DNA from: Puffinus mauretanicus
Taxonomy: Eukaryota; Chordata; Aves; Procellariiformes; Procellariidae
Direction: 5' to 3'
DNA: 64,000 nt
NCBI GenBank assembly: GCA_023333565.1
Contig: JAJKFH010000385.1
Coordinates: forward strand, 310,001 to 374,000
A program made the translations under genes and the position numbers. Below, in pieces: positions 52,401-62,981 of this stretch (the first letter of the stretch is position 1; each line of letters opens with the position of its first letter). A model generated the notes under the pieces. That model saw nothing but the letters and a program-made list of their open reading frames with translations. It was not told the DNA's origin and searched no databases.

Positions 52401-54475
52401 ATCTACTCTCCAAGATGACGTCTCTTTCTCAGGAGTGATTTGTGCAGCATCCCCGAGCTGCTTATTCAAATTGACAACTGTTGATCAAATCTCAAGACTA
52501 AATAGTTGCCAGGGAATTCTTTCCTCAGAAATAATGGTTTTTTGCATGTCCAGGAATGGGACAGTGACTTCCTTCAGGGACACTGACTTCCAACTGGAGA
52601 GACAAATTCATTGTAAATGCTTGGTTTTAGCTGAATTTGTTGGCAGGCTGAATTGTTTATTTAGGACTTCCACTCCAGTTTTCAACCCCTTAAATTCCTC
52701 TCCAAAATGAACATTTGAAAGCTTAAGTCCTTCCTGCAGCTTATCCCTGTTGGTGAATGTCTTGGTAAACCTGTCTGAAAATCTTTTGGTCCCTGGTAGT
52801 GCCTGATCAGTCTCTGGTCAACCCACTGTCCTTTTTGTCTGGTCTGGATAAATCTCCAAATACTGTTCAAAATTCTTGTGGTTGTCTTTACTTTCTGCAA
52901 ATTCTCAGTCTCACACAGGTTCACCAGGGATCAGCAGAGTTAAACAGGAGTGCCAGGCACTGCTACCACTGTAAGAGCCATTTCACAGTTCATACCAGTG
53001 CTGTAGTCAAGGTTGGTGAAGGCATTAATTCTGTTGACTCAGATGTAATCCACAAGCCATGTTTCTCTGTCACACAGAAATCCAGGTGCCTGTCTCTCCA
53101 GGGAAAGTTCTGCCTCTTCTTGCAGGCAGACGAAGCACCATCCCACTGCCCAGCCGTGCCAGCACGCTGCTACCACAAACACCCTCTGCAAAAAGTGCAA
53201 AGCTCAGCTTCACTTAGTTCTTTACCTGTTACTGCCTTGGTCCTTTATTATTTCACTTCATTAGACTGAAGATTTTAATTGCCTCCTCCATGTAGCCTCA
53301 GTTAAGGCCCATCAGCTTTAACCAATTCTGTGGTTACCTTTAGAGCAAAGGCTCACCTGGTGGTAGCCAGCAATAATCTCCAGAGCAGCAGTGTTACCAG
53401 TCTACAGTTGCACTCTGCAGTGTGTGCATGGTATGATGTATCATCTCCTTTTCACCTTTTTCAATTATCTCCATTCCACCTTTCAGCGGAGAATGTCTGT
53501 TTACAGGCACCCTTTTGATAAGCCCTTTGTGCCTTCTCTGCATCCAGCCTGCTTGATCTTGCGGTGGCATAATACCTGTGCCTCAGTTTTCCATCCTGCT
53601 GGCAGAAGAAGGAAGAAATAGATGGAGGTGGACTCCATTCATTACATACCAAGAAATGCCCCTGTCTCATTGCCTGGGGTATGTCACCCACAGGAGTATG
53701 GTCCTCAGGCCTTCTGCAGGGAGTCAGTCCTGTTATTTATAAAGCTGAAAAGTACCATACAGCCCTTAATTTTTGTTAATTATACAAACTTTTAAACTCC
53801 CAGTACATATACCAAGTCAACCAAATTGATGAGTGGGAGTAGCACATGGTTTTCCTACTGATACCCTATCTGCATATTTAGATAGACCATTTGCATGCAC
53901 AGCACGATATAGTTTGACTCAGTCTGCTGTTTGTTTTAAATCCTTAATGAGTTGCGCCTTCTGGGCTGCTGTATTTCACTCACAATCAGTAAAAGCAGTC
54001 TGTATTTGAGCTTCTGAGTGCCCTCCAAGCTGACAGATTCCAGAGAAACCCTGCAGTTTCTTTCTCTCCACCTGTAGTATTTCCTTTAATGTCAGTTTGG
54101 GACAGCTTTATTCCCAAAAATATTATGACAGAAGTGGGTAGTTGCCAGCTCAGTAAAGGCTTCGAAGATGCCTTTGAGACAGTATGATACCACAAAGCAT
54201 TGAATTCTGGATAAAATTCTTCATGTTCACATTTGATTTTTACATTGCATGTGTTCGAACACCATAATCAAAGCTGATCATTTATTTTTAAGAGCGTTTG
54301 AATGGTAGCAGGATCTTTGCAGGAAAGTAATGTCTGTCAAATAATTTAAAACCTAGAATTATTACTGCACTTCCGATAAAACAATTATTTTCTTTTGATA
54401 ATCACATAGATTTTTTTTTCCCCTGAACTGCTATAAATTCAAGTGTACTTGTTTTCTTCTCTTATTTTCTCTGGG
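49451..54475. other. Intergenic spacer between divergent FAM91A1 and ANXA13
   Basis: No exon recognised. The first few hundred bases border the CpG island and could carry divergent non-coding transcripts. From about 51.5 to 52.1 kb the plus strand is strongly T-rich. Between about 53.9 and 54.2 kb the minus strand has a weak resemblance to a retroviral pol segment, too decayed to call. Confidence 0.5.
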
Positions 54476-55466
54476 TGTGCCACCTGAGGTCTAAAGCAGG
54501 AGCTTGGCTGCCTGCCAGATGCTTTCTCACTCCCCTTCCTCAACAGGACAGGGGGAGAAAATAAGATGAAAAAGCTTGTGGGTTGAGATAAAGACAGGGA
54601 GATTGTTCAGCAGTTACTGTCATGGGCAAAACAGGCTTGACTTCGGGAAATTAATTTACTTTATTGCCAATTAAAAATAGAATAGAGAGGAACAAAGACA
54701 AAACTAAAAACACCTTTCTCCCCCCACTTCTTCTCAACTTCACGCCTTCATTCCCAACTTTTCTACCTCTTTCCCCCGAGCGATGCAGGGGGATGGGGAA
54801 TGGGGGTTGCAGTCAGTCCATAATACTTTGTCTCTGCTGCTCCTTCCTCCTCATGTTCTTCCCCTTCTCCAGTGTGAGTCCCCCACAACTCCTGCCAGAA
54901 AACCTGCTGCTGCGTGGGCTCCTCTCCACGGGTCCACAGGTCCTGCCAGGAGCCTGCTGCAGCGCGGGCTTCCCACGGGCTGCAGCTTCCCTCAGGGCAC
55001 AGCCACCTGCTCCGGCGTGGGGTCCTCCGTGGGCTGCAGGTGGATACCTGCTCCACCGTGGACCTCCACAGGCTGCAGGTGGATATCTGTTCTACCGTGG
55101 ACCTCCATGGGCTGCAGGGGGACAACCTGCTTCCCCATGGTCTTCTCCACAGGCTGCAGAAGAATCTCTGCTGTAGCACCTGGAGCACCTCCTCCCCCTC
55201 CTTCCTCACTGACCTTGGTGTCTGCAGGGCTGTTTCTCTCACATTTTTCTCATTCCTCTCCCACAGCTGCTGTGCAGTATTTTTCACCCTTTCTTAAATA
55301 TGTTATCACAGAGGCACCACCAGTGTCACTGATGGGGCTCAGCTTTGTCCAGCGGTGGGTCCATTTTGGAGTCAGCTGGCACTCACTCTGTCCAGCATGG
55401 TCTCTTCTCACAGAGGCCACCTCTGCAACCTCCCACTACCAAAACCTTGCCACATAAACCCAATAA
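54476..55466 (-). mobile_element. Avian solo LTR-type retroelement
   Basis: I recognise this as a dispersed avian LTR sequence from its text at the two ends (AAAACCTTGCCACATAAACC on the right) and its central GGGCTGCAG-rich array. Read on the minus strand it starts near TTATTGGGTTTATGTGGCAA and has a TATA-like TATTTAAG (55300-55293). It then runs through a tandem array of about 39-bp units (about 55020-55150) and an AATAAA (54665-54660), and ends near 54476. No internal retroviral genes flank it, so it is a solo LTR. The ends are approximate and no target duplication could be confirmed. Confidence 0.75.
55020..55150. repeat. 39-bp tandem units inside the LTR
   Basis: Units of the form TGCAGGTGGATA-TCTG-TTCTACCGTGGACCTCCA-GGGC repeat with a 39-bp period, then decay on both sides. 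Because 39 is a multiple of three, reading frames stay open through the array on both strands. A minus-strand frame of 174 codons (55287-54763) includes repeated WRSTVEQ-type peptides. Confidence 0.75.
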
Positions 55467-55830
55467 AAGCAGTGAGATTCTGTTCAAAATATTTTGTAGG
55501 AGCTGAGGGTCCTCAATGACATACTAAATACCACTAAATCCCATAAGATCCGATATAAACTCTTCAGAGGAGGCATCCTTTCTAAAATGTTTGGAAAGTT
55601 TGTGTTGGGCATTACCATAACTATATGTTTTAAATCATTGTAATAACAATTAGATAAATGAGTATGTATAATCTCGAGGCTTATATTGTGAAATCCTGAT
55701 TTTCCTTGCAGAAACCAGCCATCTCCATGACCCAACAGGATGTGATATTAGATAGTAGGGATAATAAAACCACCATGTAATGATGAATACACCCCACCCT
55801 GAAATGACTAGAATTTAAATAATGTCAGAA

Positions 55831-55843
55831 GTTATTGATTAAC
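55831..55843. promoter_or_regulatory. HNF1 site upstream of ANXA13
   Basis: GTTATTGATTAAC matches the palindromic HNF1 consensus GTTAATNATTAAC at all but one position. It is 62 bp upstream of the TATA-like box and 112 bp upstream of the ANXA13 ATG. HNF1 factors drive many intestine and kidney epithelial genes, in keeping with annexin A13's known expression in gut epithelium. Binding is inferred. Confidence 0.6.
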
Positions 55844-55904
55844 CCAGGGTTGGGTAGGATTTAGCTGCTCTAGTAAAAGTTGACTATTCCATCTGAATGC
55901 TGCT

Positions 55905-55914
55905 TTTATTTAAG
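55905..55914 (+). promoter_or_regulatory. TATA-like box of ANXA13
   Basis: TTTATTTAAG, 41-50 bp upstream of the ATG, giving an expected start near 55935-55945 and a very short 5' UTR. The TTTAT core also resembles a CDX-type homeobox site. No CpG island is present, unlike the neighbouring FAM91A1 promoter. Confidence 0.5.
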
Positions 55915-55954
55915 AGCAGAAGAGTTGCATCTTCCACACTCAGACTAAGCAAAA

Positions 55955-55969
55955 ATGGGCAGTTCACAT
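55955..55969 (+). CDS. ANXA13: ANXA13 exon 1, coding part (MGSSH)
   Basis: Annexin A13 binds acidic membranes in a calcium-dependent way and is N-myristoylated; it acts in apical and basolateral vesicle traffic in polarised epithelia (established knowledge). Here ATG GGC AGT TCA CAT is followed directly by donor GTAAGT, the same five-codon layout as mammalian exon 1 (MGNRH). Gly2 with a Ser/small residue nearby fits an N-myristoylation site. The start context AAAAATGG is strong. Position and orientation, divergent from FAM91A1, match human gene order. The exon is tiny, so the call depends on context and on the next exon. The rest of the 316-residue annexin core is not in the window. Confidence 0.78.
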
Positions 55970-58900
55970 GTAAGTAATTTAATTTGAATTGTCAAGTATG
56001 CAACAATTTCCTTGTTTTATTTTTGTCCATTTTCACTTTAAATGACATTAATACAGCTGCAAATGAAGATTTAACCTCAAAATCTACTTTAATTGTGGGT
56101 GGGAAACTTGTATGTAGCTGGTGATATCACTTAATTGCAGTATGTGAATAATGAAACTATTACTGTAGCACACATGTTCTGAGTGTTTTAACACTCTGGC
56201 TTAGTTAAAAAGGACAGCACTTTAATTTTGAGAAAAAGAAATGATGTGTAGGATGTCATGGGAAAGCTAATTTTAGTTAGTTTAGCAAATTTGTGTTGGA
56301 ACATTCTGAACACTAAAATAATTCCCCAAAGATGTATGAAAAACTTCCTGTCCCAAAGGCCAACACTTTCGAAATTTGGCTGAGTTTATCACTGAATAGT
56401 AGGGACAGGAGTAATCTCAAAGTGCAGTGCTCACAAAAGGGCCTGATTAAAATCCAGGTATCAGGATTTACTACATCAAATTATCGTATGAGTTTTGACT
56501 GAGACAATTTTGGCTAACACTTGGGTGTTTTGTACTAAATATCTAAATCTGCATAAAGATATTTAACCTCAAAACAACCTGACTGTCAAAAGTTTCTGTG
56601 TTGTAGCTGTGAATAATCGGTCCTTCTGAAAGTTAAGTAGCTTGTGCGGAAAAGTTGGGGGTTTTTAGCTCCAATTTTAAAAATAATGGATAAAAGGCAA
56701 TATTTATTCAGCAGCTCATTTTCTTCTTGAATGCTGAAAATCTGCAGTTTTGCAGTATGTATCGATAGAAAACGGCCTGTTTGCTGATACAGGCTAATGT
56801 TATGTTAGTTTCTCTAAGATTTATATTATTTTATTACATGACTATTTTTTTGATTCAAATTCAGCAAGACCTTGAGAGATGCCGAGCATCTGCTGCTTTT
56901 GGACCAGCTCTTCAGGACATTTTCTCTGCCAACTGAGCAAGAGAGCCCGTACCATTTGCGCAAAGCTCCAGCTACTAAGCCAAGGAGCTTTTTGTCTCCC
57001 TGTGAAAGGGTAGATGGTCCCATCTCCTCACCATGCTTTTGTGGCCTGGCTGCTTGCGTAAGGGGAGAGAAGCGAGCAGTTCAGCAACCTATCTTTGCAT
57101 AGGAAAGAAGGCCAAGAAGGCTCCTGCTGCACAGCCCCGTGTGTCCACATAAGCACACATCGTAGGGTTCTTGGCAGCATCTCCTGAGGGTCCTGACCCT
57201 GGAGAGCCTTTCACCAGACACTGCACTGAATGCAGTGTAGAGCAAGCGTATTCAATTGAGGTTTAAACTAGTCAGTTGAGGTCTATCCATGGCAAGAGCA
57301 CTGCATCTCAGGCAGGTTTAGCAGTTGTATGAGCTCCATGCTGGACTACGTAGCCTGGATGTAGGTGCAGTACACTGGAGGTGTGCTGCAGGCTTCAGTG
57401 GGAAGAGGTCTGAGCCCATGTTGGAATAGAATCCCATGATTCAGCCCATGACTCATCTGGGAATTGCATCATTCTGTGTTTGTCCCTAGGAAATTACAGG
57501 TAATCTTGGAGAAATGCCTGCATCTGTATCAGAGAACCACTGCTGGAACAGCCTGAAAATACTAAGTTCTTAACCAAGCTTTTCAGCTGCAGTTTGTTCT
57601 TTCTCCTAATCTCATGTTTTGCAACCATAGGTTCATGAGTGTCTTATGTATTGTGTTTTTTAAACCTCCAGAGTAAGTCTTACGGACTCGCAGAGGATAT
57701 ACGGAAACCAACCGTAGGGACTACCAGTTTGTCAGCAGATGAGCCAGTAAGCACTTTTTTTGTGGAGGGTGAGAGGGACACCGTGGCATTGCAGCACATG
57801 TTGCTGTGGTTTATGGTGGCTTTGGGAGGCACTGCAGTGCACAGAGGCAACTCCTCTTCCATGGTCAAGACTGACACTGGAAAGCTGGGTAAAACTGGAT
57901 TGGTTTATTCTGTTGAGCACTGCATCTTTCCAAAAATTTGTCTGCTTTGAAATTTCAGAAGCGAATTTTTTTTGAATAGCCCAAATTCTGCTGGGAGAAA
58001 TATCACATTAATCATCTGTGTCAAATGAGATATTTTATTTGGTTCAATGGATTTAGGTTTTAAAACTTTCTTGAAAAAATGTCATTATTAAATGAAGTTT
58101 TCACTGAAAGCTAAGCATTTTTCAAAGAAAAGGTTCCATTATGTGGATGTTAAAATGGAACTTTTCAGCTATATCAAAATGTCTCATTTTAAAATGGAGC
58201 TTTCATCAAAATTAATATCTTCCTGAACATGTTAGTTTGAACAAAAGTAACAAATTTTACTGAAAAAAATGCTTTCAACAAAAAATTTCCAACCAGCTCT
58301 AAAGTGTACCTTTCTCTTAGAAAGTGAGTGCTCGATTAAGAGCTGCACCTGATGCAACATTATAGCTCCAAATCTGCATATTGCCACACTCTTTTTGCTC
58401 TCTGAACTCGATCCGGTCCCTTTTTGTACAATCAAAGTTTTTGACTGCACATCCTTAGAGATTTAAAGTCTGTAATTACTTTCGCTGTTTGCAGTTTTGC
58501 ATCAAGCTTATCTGTACTTCTGCTGTTTTCGAAATTACCACAAGTAGAAGTAGTCCACCTGAAAATCTGGGTAGCTGCTCTGCTATAAGCAAGGTGCTTT
58601 GGGGACATTTTGGGAATAGCAGCAATGGTTTTGATGATATGGTGGTTTGAAAAGTTTGATGGATTTTGATTTTTATGAAATTGTGTGATTGTTTTTTAAC
58701 CTTCTGTCTCTCAAAAATCCAAGATGACTCTTTATGCGTTATTCTCTTCTTCTCTGTGATGTTTGTGACTTGAATTAATCTGGGGGGTGGGCGAGTTCTT
58801 TGTTTTTAATTTAAACCACTTTTTGAGATTCTCTGGGACTCACTTGAGTTTCATCTTCTCATTGTAAAGCAGCCCAAACCTTCTGCCAGGGAGGACTATC

Positions 58901-61900
58901 ACAAAAGAAGGGGGTGGCAGGTTGTTGTGGGCCAGATGGTTTGAGGACTTGAAGGTAAAAGAGTAAGTATAACCTGGAGAGCACATCTGCCTGAGGGGTC
59001 CTCTTGGGGATACGCTCACAAACATCACAAGGGCCTCTGTGTTGCCTATGGACATTTCTATGCTTGTAGAAATGTTTCTTTAGTACAAGTATTACTTACC
59101 ACAGTGTGATTTTATTATCTCATCACGAAGCTCAACAATTGCTATTTGTTGTTCCCCTGGCAGACCAATATTCAGTGACAGTCGATTCTTGTTCAGTCCC
59201 TGGCCATAAGCCCACAGTCAGCAGAAGACAGAAATACCTTCTTGTTCAGCCACCCGGCACTGGGGAAGAGCTGTGGCAGATTCTTTTCGTTTCCATGGTC
59301 CCCTTTTATCCAGGATATTTGCTGTTCCTTTAAGGTCTGAAGCTGTCCTGTGAGTGCAGCTGTGGTAGGTGTTAACAAGCAGCTACCCATGGAAAATCTA
59401 TCATGTGTTTGTAGCAAAAAAAAAGAGCCCATCTGAAGTATCAAAGGGTCATTACATTTATGTTTTACGTAATGTAAACAAGTCAAACAATTATGTTTTA
59501 CAAAAACATAAAAAATTCTGAAATATCTGGACTCTAACGTTCTTCTTTGTATACGACATTTTTAGTATATTCTACCAAGTTCTGTTACTATCCAGAAATA
59601 GTACTCTGCCTTTGTTGTTAACTATGACTACTGACTGAAGCAATGGACTGATTACTGCTGCTCTGGGTGACCCAGCTGACCTGGGAGTATCCTGAGACTT
59701 CCTCCACTCTGTGAGGTGGAAAGGAGTTAGACACAGAAACCTCCAAGTTCAGTAGACACAGTTGGTTTGTCGGACACTGAACACGCAATGTCTGTATAGT
59801 AACAGCCCTTCTATGTGTCTATGAATATATAGGTGGCGTTTAGAGAATGCATCTTGCAGAGGAATACTTTAAAAACAATGAAGAGACCAAGGGGAGAAGC
59901 ATGTAATCTTGGGCCTTCCCTGATGGGGTGCAACATCCTTCCAGTTCTTCTCCTTTTAAATAATTCAGCTTTAGAATACATGAAAGAGTCAGCATGATGT
60001 TCCCATGGTTTGTGTGCCCGTGTTTTTCAGCCCTGCATAGGTATACTTAAGTCATGTTAGCTTTCATGCTGGCATCCACAAGAATTTACTTCAGTTCCAC
60101 CAATGTTAACTTATGAAAACTCATCACAAGTCTTAGTTGAGGTAATGAGTGTAAAATTTTTAATAACACATAAGAACACTTGAGCTATCTCTGTATCAGT
60201 ATGCAAGTCGGAGATTTGGTATCTCAGCTGAAAAAGAGGCAGAATATGCCAGTTTCCAATCACTTTAGTTATCATTATCCCTAATGGCCCAGCATACAAA
60301 GTGTTTTCCAACTAGGCATTATGGTCAATAAAATAAAAGTAGACAAGTCCACCCCAGCATAACAGAGAATTATTCCAGACTTGGAATTCTAGATTTGTCC
60401 TAGGTGAATAAAGCCATTTGTTTGCTATTTTTTTGTGGCTTCCATTTGCAAGATAAGTATTAAGAGGAAGTGATGTGAGGCATGACGCGTGACTAAACAC
60501 AGGCATGGTGTCTCTGGAGATTTCTAGCATCCTTCCCTGCCTCGGCTTCAGCTGCCACATTGGGGGAGTCAGGTCCCTGTCATCCCTGTGTCACCTCTGC
60601 CAGCCCCATGTGGGTGCCGGGTGCTCTGGCACATCTCAAAGGTGTCTGTAGTTAAGCAGATGAATTGAGCCCTCTAGAAATAAAAGCTGCAGGTTTGCAA
60701 CTTTGGCATTCCCACTGCATGGTACCCTGCTAGCTAACTGATTTTAAATGTAATCTACATGAAGAAGTTCCACCAGCCACAAGAGGGTTTGGACACATTA
60801 AAACCAGACAATGTGAAATTCAGCCATGAGACAACCCCCCCAAACATTTTTTTCTTTTCATTGTGGACTTCTCTGTCGTGGTGATGAGCATGAATAAGTT
60901 GAGTGGATAAAAAATCAGCCATAGGCTATTTTGAGATGATATATTAACAGATACTTAGAAACAGGAGGGACGTTGTAGGAGAGACATGGTTTTAATTTTG
61001 CAGTTTAAATAACTCTCAGAGCAATTACTTTCACTGTTGCCACTTGTCTGTAATAGGAAAAAGTAAATGCGACTAATTCTATGAGGATCTTGTTGTCACT
61101 GTAGTTTTAGTCTCCGATGTAGAAAATAAGGTTATTTGCACCTCTCAGTTTGGAAAGGGTCACTGAGTCATTGCAAAGGCTGTTGAGTAATGAAGTCTAA
61201 TCTACATGACTTACATATATTGTATTATCCAGCATGGACTTCGTATAGAAATTGTTTTGTTCTTGACAGCAACAAACCGTCAGCAACAAGCTAGCCTGAC
61301 AGTGTGTGTTGCTGTCGTACAGCTGTTAGACCTAAAACAGCCGTAAGGATTTGGGCGAGTGACAGCCTGGCTGGCAGATGGCGGATGGCATTCCGAGACG
61401 CTGATACCATTCTCTGAGCAGTCAAGGAGGCAGATGGCAATTTTCCAGTTACATATTGTGGGTGACTGAGAAAATTGCTCAAACAAGCAAAACCGACAGG
61501 TACATTTTACAAAACAGCAAAGGAAGAAACCTTCTGGTCAAAAGGACACACGTAGTCCTTAATGTAGCGCTTGCCAATTGACGTACATCAGAAAGGTGTT
61601 TATCAACCCCACCTTTTTATTACCATAGCACAAACCCGGGTTTGTGCTTGCTGATACTGCAAACTGTTTGCTTCTGTTCGTTTTTAAATATTAGCACCCA
61701 TCTACTCTGACCTCTGTGCTAAAAGCCTTCACATTTCACATAAATTCCTGCCTGAATAATTGAGTCCAATTATTTGAATTGCACTGAAGAAGAGCTTGCA
61801 GAAGAACATCTTTCTTTGATGCAGGGATGATAGGAGATGCTGAACCCACCATCTGCTAATGACCAGATATCCTCACCCCTGAACAGCCTTTCCTACTTAG

Positions 61901-61921
61901 ACATGACCCGACCTTGCCTAC
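55970..61921. other. ANXA13 intronic DNA
   Basis: Apart from the 25-codon exon at 57672-57746, no annexin exon was found; the endonexin-fold repeats must start beyond the right edge. A 40-bp-spaced duplication of TTAAAATGGA-type text occurs at 58150-58200. The remainder holds no recognised gene or repeat. Confidence 0.55.
57672..57746 (+). CDS. ANXA13: ANXA13 exon 2, isoform-b-type insert (25 codons)
   Basis: Acceptor CTCCAG, 75 nt, donor GTAAGC; phase 0 at both ends, so it fits straight after exon 1. It encodes SKSYGLAEDIRKPTVGTTSL then SADEP. The start resembles the SQSYTLSEG opening of the 41-residue insert that distinguishes mammalian annexin A13b from A13a (as recalled), and the end is likewise acidic with a final Pro. 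The insert is shorter here. In mammals the insert affects apical/raft delivery. As both phases are 0, it could be included or skipped without changing frame. Not proven to be expressed. Confidence 0.7.
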
Positions 61922-62188
61922 TGTCGTGAGTGAGTGGTTTAGAGGCCACTTAAAGAGTCACCGTCAAAGGTACCAGCAGAAAGTGATTTTAGTAGAAATT
62001 TATAAAAACACGACTTAACGGAGTTCGATGGCAAGGTTCACTCTATTACTTACTACACGGATGAAGTATAGATCATAAGATTTTAGCAGCACTTAATCAT
62101 TAACTAATTTAACGTTTACAAAGTAAGTTAGTAGAGTCTACTACAGTCACGACAGTGACTTAATTACACATTATGCTTGTTATCAGTT

Positions 62189-62204
62189 CACACACACACA
62201 CACA
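62189..62204. repeat. (CA)n microsatellite in the LTR
   Basis: About eight CA units followed by GAGAAATATATATAAA on the plus strand. Confidence 0.85.
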
Positions 62205-62755
62205 GAGAAATATATATAAATGTACAAAACGTATACCTGTTAAAAATTCCCCTCAAGTTCAGTGAAGAAATATTCACGTCAAATATCTCAGCATTTCTTA
62301 ACGGGTGAGGGTTGAGCTTCGAGGAGTGAAGGGTTTCAGCCCAGGTCCCGTCGTCAGCTTTCGGCGATGATCCTCCGAATATCGCGGACTCGAGAGGTCG
62401 CGAGCTGTGAGACGCATCGCACTCAGAGGGAGATGCTGGGTGCAGCCCGCTGTGGTCCAGGAGAGCTGAAAGGGTCTCAGTTAGGACCACCGTTCATAGG
62501 TTCACAAGATGATTGGCTTTAGTCATCCGTAAATTTCCATCTTGGCCACAGTCCCAGGTAGTAGTTACTAAAAATTCTCAAGGTTTCAGTGTTGCTCCAC
62601 TTGAGCTATGACTCAGATGAAGGTATCGGGATGACACCCGGCCAGGCAGTAGAAGTATATTCCCAGCCTCAACTATGCAGAGTTTCTGATACGGTCAAGG
62701 AGCGCTCAACCGCCAGACTCAGCACACCAAGGCCAAGGTTTTACGGGAATTTCTG

Positions 62756-62789
62756 AGATCAACAAGCCGCCCAGATCAACAAGCGGCCC
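62756..62789. repeat. 17-bp direct repeat in LTR U3
   Basis: AGATCAACAAGCCGCCC is followed immediately by AGATCAACAAGCGGCCC, one mismatch in 17. It is in the part of the LTR that would be U3, where short tandem copies often serve as enhancer elements (inference). Confidence 0.8.
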
Positions 62790-62981
62790 AGGAGAAGGGG
62801 CGGGGGGAATACACCACCACAATCCACCCCGTGACTGAAGTCAATCCATCTTGATCACAGAGTGGCGGTGTGGTCACCTCTTGCCTCTGTGCCTATAAAC
62901 AGATCAATGCTGTATTCCAGTTGTAATCTGAGGGAAATTTTTGGTTGGTATACTTAGTTATTAATGTTTTGTTAAATGCAA

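Larger units (their letters stand above)
61922..62821 (-). mobile_element. Endogenous retrovirus 3' LTR (about 900 bp)
   Basis: Read on the minus strand it starts TGTGGTGGTGTATTCC and ends CACTCACTCACGACA, so it has the TG...CA ends and a short imperfect inverted repeat of LTRs. It follows the env remnant on the same strand, as a 3' LTR should. Near its start it has a 17-bp direct repeat (62756-62789), then a TG microsatellite, and near its end a TATAAA-like word (about 62000). It is reasonably intact. The purine-rich tract just upstream (CACGGGGTGGAT) is a weak polypurine tract. Insertion is antisense to ANXA13. Confidence 0.75.

Noticed and set aside
54763..55457. Plus- and minus-strand frames of 127-224 codons as host genes
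   Set aside because: They lie inside the recognised LTR element and stay open because the internal tandem unit is 39 bp, a multiple of three.
57220..57241. Small hairpin CACTGCA / TGCAGTG
   Set aside because: A seven-base stem alone in an intron is within chance expectation and has no RNA-gene features.
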